This document shows positions 14,417 through 21,444 of a stretch of 24,160 nt of DNA, piece after piece. Source of the DNA: Syntrophomonas sp. UBA4911 (GTDB lineage Bacteria > Bacillota > Syntrophomonadia > Syntrophomonadales > Syntrophomonadaceae); assembly GCA_002398105.1 (NCBI GenBank), contig DHCD01000040.1:14743-38902 (forward strand), in the 5' to 3' direction. A model generated the notes under the pieces. The model did not search any database. It was not told the DNA's origin and saw only the letters and a program-made list of their open reading frames with translations. How positions within the stretch are numbered: the stretch's first letter is position 1; every line of letters begins with the position of its first letter. Position numbers and translations under genes: made by a program.

Positions 14417-14673
14417 GTTTGGATGCATAAATATGCAGGAGCCGTTAGACGGAGCCTGGAGCATCATCCTGCGAAGGCGAAGCACCCGAGGGCACTCCTG
14501 ATGTCACCTCCGGGTGACAATTAAGGTTGCGGCGGAAGGGGGCGAACCCCACGGATGGGGTGAGAGTGACACTGAGCATGGACGCGAATTGGAACGTCCC
14601 CCTTCAGACGCGAGACAAGCAGTTGGTGTTGCCCAGGTGGAGTCTGGGCGACGGAATATTTATGCATCCAAAC
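14417..14673 (+). ncRNA. Candidate structured non-coding RNA, about 257 nt
   Basis: GTTTGGATGCATAAATAT at 14417-14434 pairs perfectly over 18 bp with 14656-14673. Stacked on it is GCAGGA (14435-14440) with TCCTGC (14467-14472). Further helices are CCGT/ACGG (14442-14452), GTCACC/GGTGAC (14503-14518), GAAGGGGG (14535-14542) with CCCCCTTC (14598-14605), ACCCC/GGGGT (14546-14561) and GCCCAG/CTGGGC (14631-14649). GCGAA motifs occur repeatedly in unpaired parts. No believable protein is encoded. The strand is assumed from neighbours; promoter and terminator are not evident. Its place in the hpf(raiA)-secA-prfB neighbourhood makes the raiA-motif RNA one candidate, but I cannot confirm the family. 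A long leader of the downstream transketolase gene is the alternative. Confidence 0.7.
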
Positions 14674-14736
14674 TCCACGTTAGTGTAATCAGCGGTTGTT
14701 TTCGTACCATCAATTATTAGTTAAGGAGCGCGAAAG

Positions 14737-15564
14737 GTGAAGGAGATTACCGAACAGTCTGTAACGATCACTACCGAGAAGGCCCGGCAGATGCGCCGGA
14801 ACATCATAAGCATGCTGGGTCAGGCAGGTTCCGGCCATACCGGAGGTTCGCTGTCCGCCAGCGATATAGTGGCCTGTCTGTATTTTTGGGAAATGAATAT
14901 CGACCCGAAAAATCCGGGCTGGGAGGCAAGGGATCGCTTTGTTCTCAGCAAAGGACATGCCGCTCCGGTTCTTTATGCGGCCCTGGCGGAAAAGGGGTTT
15001 TTCCCCCAGGATTATCTTAACCGGCTGAGAAAGCTGGGCAGTCCTCTGCAGGGACATCCTGATATGCGCAAGCTCCCCGGAGTGGAAGCTTCCACCGGTT
15101 CCCTGGGACAAGGCATATCCTGGGCGGTAGGTATGGCCCTGGCCGGGAAAATGGATCAAAAACCTTACCGGGTCTATGCTCTGCTGGGAGACGGCGAAAT
15201 TGAGGAAGGGATGGTCTGGGAAGCCAGCATGGCGGCAGCTCATTATAAACTGGATAATCTAACGGCCTTTATTGATAATAACGGCTTGCAGATTGACGGC
15301 CGGGTGGAAGAGGTCATGTCGCCCCTGCCCATTCCGGATAAGTTCAGGGCTTTCGGCTGGGAAGTACTGGAGATAGACGGGCATGACCACCGGCAGATCA
15401 TGCAGGCCCTGAATACTGCCCGTACGGTGCAAAACCGACCCACCGCCGTAATTGCCCATACCATAAAGGGCAAGGGCTGTTCCTTCATGGAGAATCGGGC
15501 GGAATGGCACGGAGTAGCCCCCAAACCCGACGAAGTCGAAAAAGCCCTGGCCGAGCTATCGTAA
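14737..15564 (+). CDS. Transketolase, N-terminal (thiamine-diphosphate-binding) subunit
   Basis: 275 residues from GTG 14737, with AAGGAG about 8 nt upstream. It matches the first domain of a split transketolase. SGHTGGSLSASDIV and LSKGHAAPVLYAAL carry active-site histidines, STGSLGQG is the diphosphate loop, and GDGEIEEGMVWEA...FIDNNGLQIDG (about 150-187) is the GDG-x-NN thiamine-diphosphate/Mg motif. HTIKGKGCSFME ends the domain. With the C-terminal subunit at 16080 it would transfer two-carbon units between sugar phosphates in the non-oxidative pentose phosphate pathway. The two subunit genes are normally adjacent; here 515 nt of repeats lie between them. Split transketolases can also act in other two-carbon transfers. 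Confidence 0.92.
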   Translation: MKEITEQSVTITTEKARQMRRNIISMLGQAGSGHTGGSLSASDIVACLYFWEMNIDPKNPGWEARDRFVLSKGHAAPVLYAALAEKGFFPQDYLNRLRKLGSPLQGHPDMRKLPGVEASTGSLGQGISWAVGMALAGKMDQKPYRVYALLGDGEIEEGMVWEASMAAAHYKLDNLTAFIDNNGLQIDGRVEEVMSPLPIPDKFRAFGWEVLEIDGHDHRQIMQALNTARTVQNRPTAVIAHTIKGKGCSFMENRAEWHGVAPKPDEVEKALAELS

Positions 15565-15579
15565 TTTTTAATTATGGAG

Positions 15580-15600
15580 GGGATAACCATAGGTTATCCC
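15580..15600 (+). other. Perfect 9-bp hairpin after the transketolase N-subunit gene
   Basis: GGGATAACC at 15580-15588 and GGTTATCCC at 15592-15600 with a 3-nt loop, starting 15 nt after the stop. No T-tract follows, so factor-independent termination is doubtful; it may stabilise the mRNA 3' end or be part of the repeat arrangement. Confidence 0.45.
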
Positions 15601-15604
15601 AATC

Positions 15605-15850
15605 TTAATTAGAAAATAGACGCCCTCTTCGAGGACAACTGATGCTCGTTATACTCGCAATTAAGGGTGCAGATTAACGCAGAACCATTATAAAAAGACG
15701 CGGAACTCGCGGAATCTTTTAAGGAATACGCGGATTTTATTAAGGTTTCCTTCCGCGTTCTTCCTTCTAAATTCCCTGAATTCCGCGTCAAAAAAGTAGC
15801 GAAACCGTAGGATTATTTTCATAGGTGGTTGCGGCATGTAGCCATGACCT
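15605..15850 (+). repeat. Tandem repeat unit A (palindromic intergenic element)
   Basis: Begins TTAATTAGAAAATAGACGC and ends ATGACCTG just before the same 19-nt sequence restarts. It contains an inverted repeat: GACGCGGAA at 15697-15705 and TTCCGCGTC at 15781-15789, with an inner ACGCGGA/TCCGCGT pair. It shares TTCCTTCTAAATTCCCTGAA (15761-15780) and CGCGGATTTTATTAA exactly with unit B. It holds no believable gene and has about 40 nt that unit B lacks near 15624-15660. Confidence 0.8.
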
Positions 15851-15851
15851 G

Positions 15852-16054
15852 TTAATTAGAAAATAGACGCGGATCAACGCAGATTTATTAGACGCGGAAT
15901 CCGCGGAGCTTTTGGGGAATCCGCGGATTTTATTAAAGCTTTTTCCGCGTTGTTCCTTCTAAATTCCCTGAACTCCGCGTCAGAAAACTAGCAGAACGGT
16001 TGGAGTATTTTCATTTTGGTTATGGCCCTGCGGGCCATGGCCTGTTAATTAAGA
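15852..16054 (+). repeat. Tandem repeat unit B (palindromic intergenic element)
   Basis: Begins with the same TTAATTAGAAAATAGACGC as unit A. Its inverted repeat is GACGCGGA (15891-15898) and TCCGCGTC (15974-15981), with TTCCTTCTAAATTCCCTGAA at 15953-15972. It ends in a strong hairpin, ATGGCCC/GGGCCAT (16022-16038), and CCTGTTAATTA, which repeats the boundary sequence. Unit A has a diverged hairpin at the same place. The transketolase C-subunit starts 25 nt later. Confidence 0.8.
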
Positions 16055-16079
16055 ATTCATAATTCCGATAGGGAGTGAA

Positions 16080-17021
16080 GTGATTTTGGATAAACAGGCG
16101 ACGAGAGACGCTTATGGGAAGGCCCTGGTGGAACTGGGGCAATTGCACGATAATATCGTAGTTCTGGATGCCGACCTCTCTAAATCAACCAAAACGGCTG
16201 ATTTTGCCAAAGCTTTTCCGGAGCGTTTTATCAATGCGGGTATTGCCGAGCAGAACATGGTTGGCATGGCTGCCGGACTGGCGGCGGCAGGTAAAGTGGT
16301 TTTCGCCAGCTCTTTCGCTATTTTTGCCACCGGCCGGGCTTTTGAGCAGGTACGCAATTCTCTGGCTTATGCCAACTTGAATGTAAAAATTTGCGCCACC
16401 CACAGCGGAATCACCGTGGGCGAAGACGGCGGCTCCCATCAGTCGGTGGAGGACATTGCCGTTATGAGAAGCATACCTAACCTCAGCGTGATCGTGCCGG
16501 CTGACGGAGTCAGCACCCGCCTGGCCTTGTTCAGGCTCTATGAGCAGCCGGGACCGGTTTATTTGCGCCTGGGGCGGCCGGCCTTGCCATTGTTATATAA
16601 AGATGATACCGATTTCCAAATCGGCCGTGGTATTGAACTTCGCCAGGGCCGGGACGCCACTGTGATTGCCTGTGGCGGCATGGTATCTCTAGCCCTGGAA
16701 GCGTGCCGGATTCTAGCTGAAGAGGGAATTCAGGTCTCGCTGGTTGACATGCACACCATCAAGCCCCTGGATCAGGATTTAATTATTCGCAAGGCGAAAG
16801 AAACCGGAGCTATATTGACGGTGGAAGAACATAATATAATCGGCGGGCTGGGAGGCGCAGTATGTGAGGCGGTAAGCGAGAATTATCCCATTCCGGTAAA
16901 GAGAATGGGGATTGAAGATGTTTTCGGACAATCCGGTAAACCTGATGAGCTAATGCAGTATTATGGCTTGACGGTCGATAAAATAGTACAAAATATACGG
17001 CTTTTACTTAAAAAGAAATAA
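16080..17021 (+). CDS. Transketolase, C-terminal (pyrimidine-binding) subunit
   Basis: 313 residues, matching the middle and C-terminal domains of transketolase. INAGIAEQNMVGMAAGLAAAG (about 51-71) holds the glutamate that activates the thiamine cofactor. SFAIFATGRAFEQVRNSLAY and THSGITVGEDGGSHQSVEDIA are family segments of the pyrimidine domain, and VTVEEHNIIGGLGGAV lies in the C-terminal domain. It works as a complex with the N-subunit encoded at 14737. The start is GTG 16080 with GGGAG close upstream; TTG 16086, at better spacing, is an alternative that removes two residues. A strong terminator follows at 17054. Confidence 0.92.
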   Translation: MILDKQATRDAYGKALVELGQLHDNIVVLDADLSKSTKTADFAKAFPERFINAGIAEQNMVGMAAGLAAAGKVVFASSFAIFATGRAFEQVRNSLAYANLNVKICATHSGITVGEDGGSHQSVEDIAVMRSIPNLSVIVPADGVSTRLALFRLYEQPGPVYLRLGRPALPLLYKDDTDFQIGRGIELRQGRDATVIACGGMVSLALEACRILAEEGIQVSLVDMHTIKPLDQDLIIRKAKETGAILTVEEHNIIGGLGGAVCEAVSENYPIPVKRMGIEDVFGQSGKPDELMQYYGLTVDKIVQNIRLLLKKK

Positions 17022-17053
17022 AAATAAAAAAGGATTTCCTGGTATTTTTGTAG

Positions 17054-17079
17054 AACCACCACTATTGGTGGTTTTTTTT
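17054..17079 (+). terminator. Intrinsic terminator after the transketolase C-subunit
   Basis: AACCACCA at 17054-17061 and TGGTGGTT at 17066-17073 form an 8-bp stem with loop CTAT, followed by Ts to 17079. It lies 5 nt before the ftsE ribosome-binding site, so ftsE must be read through it or use a promoter that I cannot see. Confidence 0.88.
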
Positions 17080-17094
17080 ATTTGGAGGTATTCG

Positions 17095-17778
17095 ATGTTA
17101 GTTCAGTTTTATAACGTCTCCAAAATATATCCCAATGGAGTCAAGGCCCTGGATGATATTTCCCTTAAAATAGACCGAGGTGAGTTCCTGTTTCTGATGG
17201 GGCCCAGCGGAGCCGGAAAGTCTACGCTGGTAAAGATGCTGTTTCGGGAAGAACTGCCCACCCGGGGACAGATATTTTTAGCCGCCCGCAGTATAGTAAG
17301 GATGAAACGGGGCGAGGTCCCTAAATTAAGGCGCAATATGGGTATTATTTTTCAGGATTTTAAGTTGCTGGAGAATAAAACGGTACACGAAAACGTTGCC
17401 TTTGCCATGGAAGTGGTAGGGGCCAAAAGCCGGGAAATTAAAGAACGGGTACCGGAAGTAATCAATCTGGTAGGGTTAAAAGGGAAGGAAAAATCATTCC
17501 CGGGAGAGCTCTCCGGGGGAGAGCAGCAGCGGGTTGGAATCGCCCGGGCACTGGCAAACCGCCCCCTGCTCCTGATAGCCGATGAGCCTACCGGCAACCT
17601 GGATATAGATACTTCCCACGAGATTATGGAATTGCTTTTTGGCATTAATCGCAAGGGAACTACTGTAATTATGGCCACTCATGCCCGGGAACTGGTGAAA
17701 AACGCCGGTAAACGGGTAGTTATGTTGGAAAACGGTAAAGTCGCGGCTGATAACCCGTCCGGGGAGGCCATACTATGA
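17095..17778 (+). CDS. ftsE: Cell-division ABC-type ATPase FtsE
   Basis: 227 residues from ATG 17095, where GGAGG lies 6 nt upstream; the open frame extends earlier only into the terminator. Walker A is GPSGAGKST (36-44), the Q-loop is in IIFQDFKLL, the ABC signature is LSGGEQQRVGIARAL and Walker B is LLIADEPTGNLD. The opening MLVQFYNVSKIYPNG is typical of FtsE. FtsE pairs with FtsX at the inner membrane; the complex does not transport but drives activation of peptidoglycan hydrolases at division or during elongation. Its ATGA overlap with ftsX indicates coupling. Confidence 0.96.
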   Translation: MLVQFYNVSKIYPNGVKALDDISLKIDRGEFLFLMGPSGAGKSTLVKMLFREELPTRGQIFLAARSIVRMKRGEVPKLRRNMGIIFQDFKLLENKTVHENVAFAMEVVGAKSREIKERVPEVINLVGLKGKEKSFPGELSGGEQQRVGIARALANRPLLLIADEPTGNLDIDTSHEIMELLFGINRKGTTVIMATHARELVKNAGKRVVMLENGKVAADNPSGEAIL

Positions 17779-18659
17779 GACCGGGCAGTATTTTTTATTT
17801 CCTGGGCCAGGCCTGGCAATCACTGCTCAGGAATCGTCTCTTAAGCTTTGCCACTGTTTCCACCGTGGCGATTTCCATACTTATACTGGGTTTTGCCCTT
17901 TTGCTGGCTCTTAACGCCGGTGAGCTTATGGAGCACCTGGAATCAGATGTGGAGATCGTTGCCTATTTGGATCAGGATTTGACCTCGAGCCAGATTACTG
18001 ATATCAAGCAGGAACTGAAGGCTATTCCCGGGGTACAATCGGTAACTTTCTTTTCCCGCGACCGGGCCTTGGAAAAACTGCAGGGAAAGTTCGGAGGAGA
18101 GGATTACGATCTTAAAGATACTTTAGGGGAGAATCCTTTACCCCATAGTTATGAAGTCAAAGCCCGGGACCCTCATACCGTGCCCCAGATAGCGGAACAA
18201 ATCGAGAAGATTGACGGGATTTACAAGGTGAATTACGGGCAGGGCGTGGTGGAAAGGCTGTTCAAAGTAACCCGCTGGGTTCGTCTTATCAGCATAGTAT
18301 TCATAGTTTTGTTAGTTGTTGCGGCCGTATTCCTGATAGCCACTACTATTCGCCTGGCTATTTTTGCCCGCCGCAAGGAGATTTATCTGATGAAACTCAT
18401 CGGCTCGACCGACTGGTTTATACGCTGGCCCTTTTTTATGGAAGGAGTATTCCTGGGCGCGTGCGGAGGACTTATTTCTATCCTTATACTGGCTGCAGGC
18501 TATGGTTCCTTGATCAAGCGAGTGGATACACTCTTTTTCCTGCCTCTGGTTACGGATCCGGGAATATTGACCAACGTCTACCTGGGTTTGCTGGCAGGCG
18601 GGGCTCTGCTGGGGATCATAGGAACCTGGGTATCACTGAATCGCTTTTTGGATGTTTAA
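17775..18659 (+). CDS. ftsX: Cell-division membrane protein FtsX
   Basis: 294 residues. A first membrane helix (about 22-45) follows the SIFYFLGQAWQSLLRNRLLSF amphipathic start, then a large extracytoplasmic domain (about 50-170, with VEIVAYLDQDLTSSQ and AIPGVQSVTFFSRDRAL), then three further membrane helices. This is the FtsX fold. FtsX passes FtsE's ATPase state to a periplasmic or cell-wall hydrolase. The likely partner is the coiled-coil M23 protein at 18825. It overlaps ftsE by 4 nt. Confidence 0.95.
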   Translation: MRPGSIFYFLGQAWQSLLRNRLLSFATVSTVAISILILGFALLLALNAGELMEHLESDVEIVAYLDQDLTSSQITDIKQELKAIPGVQSVTFFSRDRALEKLQGKFGGEDYDLKDTLGENPLPHSYEVKARDPHTVPQIAEQIEKIDGIYKVNYGQGVVERLFKVTRWVRLISIVFIVLLVVAAVFLIATTIRLAIFARRKEIYLMKLIGSTDWFIRWPFFMEGVFLGACGGLISILILAAGYGSLIKRVDTLFFLPLVTDPGILTNVYLGLLAGGALLGIIGTWVSLNRFLDV

Positions 18660-18679
18660 GAAACAGATAACCAGATTTT

Positions 18680-18701
18680 AAAATAGACGCGGATAACGCG
18701 G
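18680..18701 (+). repeat. Fragment of the dispersed AAATAGACGC repeat
   Basis: AAAATAGACGCGGAT at 18680-18694 followed by AACGCGG. The first 15 nt are identical to the start of tandem unit B (15860 onward). It lies 20 nt after the ftsX stop, in the same orientation as the other copies. No other repeat part is recognisable nearby. Confidence 0.6.
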
Positions 18702-18824
18702 CACGGGATTAAAACTTGATTATTTAAGAGCTTATGAAGAAACTGCGGAAATCCCGGATAATACCGGTGTTAGCGCAGCGGAGCCGAGTCCGATTAATAA
18801 TTAAAACCGAAGGGTGGGGAGAGG

Positions 18825-19967
18825 ATGAAAAGTAAAAAAAACCTGCTGACAGCTGCACTGGCCCTGGCTCTTTTAAACGGTATTATTTTCCCGGTCTATG
18901 CCGATCCTCTGCAGGAACAGCAGCAGAAGCTGCAGGAAGTTAACCAGCAGATTAACCGGCAAAGGACCAATATAGACCAGGCTCGTAAACAGGAAAAGTC
19001 CATTATGGGGCAGCTTGGCAGTTTGGATAAGAATATCAGTAAAACTGAAGCGGACATTAAATCTGCCGGGGAGCGGATCGCTTATCTGGAAGAGAATATC
19101 GACAAGACCGGAAAGGAAATTAAGGTGACAGAGGAATCCCTGGCCGAACAAAGTGATATTCTGGGCAAGCGGTTGGTGTTTATATATGAAAAGGGCGGCA
19201 ATGTCTCCTATCTGGAAGTATTGCTCTCAGCCACTGATATCAAGGACTTTTTGACCCGTTATGATCTGCTCCATGCCATAGTGGAACAGGATGTGGACCT
19301 TATTGAATCCATAAATAAAGAGAAGCGGGAGCTTTCCCTGAAAAAGTCCGAACTGGAGGTAAAACAGAAAGAACTGCAGCGTATTCAGGCCGAGTGCCTG
19401 GCCCAGAAAGAGGAGCTGGACGCCCAAAAGGATGAAAAACAGAAACTCTTGGGCAATGTACGCCAGGAGAAGGAATCCTATGAAAAAGCCCTGAATGAGC
19501 TGGAACAGACCTCGCAGGAACTGGCCACGATAATCCGTCAGTACCAGGCAGGCAGCAGCGGCGGCCAGGCCGGTACCGGCACCTATACCTGGCCTGCCCC
19601 GGGCTATACCGGCATATCGTCGCCTTATGGCATGCGGTACCATCCTATACTTAAGCAAAGACGGCTGCACACCGGAATGGACATAGCCGCCCCCATGGGA
19701 GCTACCATAGTTGCAGCTGACAGCGGCACGGTCATCTCCGCCGGCTGGATGTCCGGCTATGGCAATGTTATCATCATAGACCATGGTCAGGGTGTATCCA
19801 CACTATATGCGCATCAATCCAGTTTCATAGTAGGGAAAGGAGCCACGGTGGAAAAAGGCCAGGCTATAGGAAAAGTGGGAAGTACCGGATGGAGCACCGG
19901 CCCTCACCTTCATTTTGAGGTACGCATAAACGGAAATCCTACCGACCCCGCACCTTATGTACGCTAG
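18825..19967 (+). CDS. Secreted coiled-coil M23 (LytM) peptidase, EnvC-like
   Basis: 380 residues. A signal peptide (MKSKKNLLTAALALALLN...) has a likely cleavage after Ala26 in VYA-DP. A long coiled coil follows (about 28-240), interrupted near 118-150 by the VFIYEKGGNVSYLEVLLSA region typical of EnvC/PcsB-like proteins. The C-terminal M23 domain has HTGMD (H282, D286), H330 in LYAH and HLHFE (H361, H363), so all zinc ligands and catalytic histidines are present and it should cut peptidoglycan itself. The gene follows ftsEX directly, and such proteins are known FtsX partners; that link is inferred here. GGGGAGAGG precedes the ATG. Confidence 0.93.
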   Translation: MKSKKNLLTAALALALLNGIIFPVYADPLQEQQQKLQEVNQQINRQRTNIDQARKQEKSIMGQLGSLDKNISKTEADIKSAGERIAYLEENIDKTGKEIKVTEESLAEQSDILGKRLVFIYEKGGNVSYLEVLLSATDIKDFLTRYDLLHAIVEQDVDLIESINKEKRELSLKKSELEVKQKELQRIQAECLAQKEELDAQKDEKQKLLGNVRQEKESYEKALNELEQTSQELATIIRQYQAGSSGGQAGTGTYTWPAPGYTGISSPYGMRYHPILKQRRLHTGMDIAAPMGATIVAADSGTVISAGWMSGYGNVIIIDHGQGVSTLYAHQSSFIVGKGATVEKGQAIGKVGSTGWSTGPHLHFEVRINGNPTDPAPYVR

Positions 19968-19978
19968 GAATAATCGAC

Positions 19979-20016
19979 GAGTCAGGGTTCAAGTTACCCT
20001 GGCTCATTTTATTTTG
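19979..20016 (+). terminator. Intrinsic terminator after the M23 peptidase gene
   Basis: GAGTCAGGGT at 19979-19988 pairs with ACCCTGGCTC at 19996-20005 (10 bp with one G-U), followed by the T-rich ATTTTATTTTG. A TATAAT at 20042-20047 beyond it could serve ctpA, but no matching -35 is seen. Confidence 0.82.
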
Positions 20017-20182
20017 CTGGCTAAAATCGCAAGGGAACCGGTATAATGAGTTGGAAGTGAAATAAATGCGGCTGTTTGCTGGCGAGCAGAGATTGATTTC
20101 TCAGCGGTCAGGAAAAAAATTCCTGCTTTAATGGGCATAAGGTGAAGCCGGTATAAATACAATAATGTATGGTGGTGGAAGT

Positions 20183-21331
20183 TTGAAAAAGAAATCTTTT
20201 ATAAAGGGCCTGGTTGTTTTTTTGAGTATAATGGGCGCTCTGTTTGTCACCGGACTGATTTTCATTTTTTTGACTAATGCCGGCGGACTGAGCACCTTAG
20301 TCAGCGTTCTGGGGCTGGTGAAAACCCAATCCCTGTACGATCTTGATAATTCCCGGGTATTTGAGGGGGCGGCTTCAGGTATTGTAGCCTCACTCAACGA
20401 CCCCTATTCCGAATACCTGGATAAGAATACCTGGCAGGATTTAAAAATACGGCTGGATGCTAAATTCGGCGGTATTGGCGTCTATATTTTGCAGGATAAT
20501 CAGGGCCGGTTAAAAATATTCTCCCCGATAAAAGGTACTCCCGCATATAAGGAAGGCATTAAACACGGAGATATTATCACCAAGATAAATGACGACAGTA
20601 CCGTGGGCATGAGTCAGGATGAAGCCGTACATTTGATGCGGGGCGACCCCGGAACCCAGTTGTCCCTAAGCGTTTACCGGGAAGCGGACGGCAAGGAGCA
20701 TACTTTCCGTATAGTCAGGGAAATCATCAATGTCCCCTCGGTGGAGTCAAAAGTGCTGGACAGCGCCAATCAGATCGGTTATATAAGCCTCAGCCAGTTC
20801 GGCACCCGCTCGGCCGAAGAGATTAAAACCAGCGTTAATGATCTGGTGGGGAATAAGAAAGTCAGGGGATTGATACTGGATCTGCGCAATAACGGCGGCG
20901 GTGATTTCGATGTTTCCATCGACATTGCCGGGATATTCCTGGATGGGGATAAAGTCGTAAGTGTGGCCGATGCCCAGGGTAATGAAGAGGTGTACCGGGC
21001 CGGCAAGGGCAAAGTTGATATTCCCCTGGTGGTTCTGGTCAATGAAGATAGTGCCAGTGCCTCGGAAATCCTGGCCGCCGCCCTGCAGGACAACGAGCGG
21101 GCCGTTTTGGTGGGCAAGAAGACCTTCGGCAAGGGATTGGTGCAGACCGTATTTCCCCTGCGCAATGGCGGCGCTCTTAAACTTACTACTCGGAAGTACT
21201 ACACTCCGGACGGCATCGACATTAATGAAGTCGGCATAACCCCGGATTACGTAGTGGAGAATAAGGCTGACGACAGCCAGGATCTGCAGCTGGAAAAAGC
21301 GGTCTCCCTGATCAAAAAACAATTATATTAA
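20183..21331 (+). CDS. S41-family carboxy-terminal processing protease (CtpA/CtpB-like)
   Basis: 382 residues from TTG 20183, which has GGTGGTGG upstream; ATG 20165 would add six residues but lacks a ribosome-binding site. An N-terminal signal-anchor (about residues 8-32) points to an extracytoplasmic protease. The PDZ domain spans about 90-170 (FGGIGVYI, SPIKGTPAYKEGIKHGDII). The Ser-Lys site is complete: in the longer numbering S298 in NEDSASASEI, K323 and Q327 in FGKGLVQ, with the 25-residue Ser-Lys spacing of the family. CtpB of B. subtilis occupies this genomic place and processes a sporulation regulator; whether that applies here is unknown. It is preceded by a terminator and followed by another. 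Confidence 0.93.
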   Translation: MKKKSFIKGLVVFLSIMGALFVTGLIFIFLTNAGGLSTLVSVLGLVKTQSLYDLDNSRVFEGAASGIVASLNDPYSEYLDKNTWQDLKIRLDAKFGGIGVYILQDNQGRLKIFSPIKGTPAYKEGIKHGDIITKINDDSTVGMSQDEAVHLMRGDPGTQLSLSVYREADGKEHTFRIVREIINVPSVESKVLDSANQIGYISLSQFGTRSAEEIKTSVNDLVGNKKVRGLILDLRNNGGGDFDVSIDIAGIFLDGDKVVSVADAQGNEEVYRAGKGKVDIPLVVLVNEDSASASEILAAALQDNERAVLVGKKTFGKGLVQTVFPLRNGGALKLTTRKYYTPDGIDINEVGITPDYVVENKADDSQDLQLEKAVSLIKKQLY

Positions 21332-21388
21332 AAAGAAATGCAGAGCATTTCCGCCATAATTCAAAATTTTTAAAATCATAAACCTTGT

Positions 21389-21417
21389 AAAAAACCCTGC
21401 TGCCGGTGGGGTTTTTT
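21389..21417 (+). terminator. Intrinsic terminator after ctpA
   Basis: AAAAAACCC at 21389-21397 pairs with GGGTTTTTT at 21409-21417, the 3' arm giving the T-tract. It lies 13 nt before the ribosome-binding site of the next gene. Confidence 0.8.
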
Positions 21418-21444
21418 ATTCCGGAGGGTAAAGGAGATGGGCGC

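Noticed and set aside
14520..14600. Thiamine (TPP) riboswitch before the transketolase gene
   Set aside because: A TGAGA-like stretch is present, but the conserved CTGAGA/ACCC and GAACCTGAT parts of the Thi box are missing.
14514..14720. 68-residue open frame across the structured segment
   Set aside because: It has no ribosome-binding site, low-complexity unnatural composition, and runs through helices; the structure explains the segment better.
15605..16054. CRISPR array
   Set aside because: Only two long, diverged units with internal palindromes; no short regular repeats and spacers, and no cas genes.
21406..21444. GTG start for the MinJ-like protein
   Set aside because: It falls inside the ctpA terminator; TTG 21445 has a proper ribosome-binding site.
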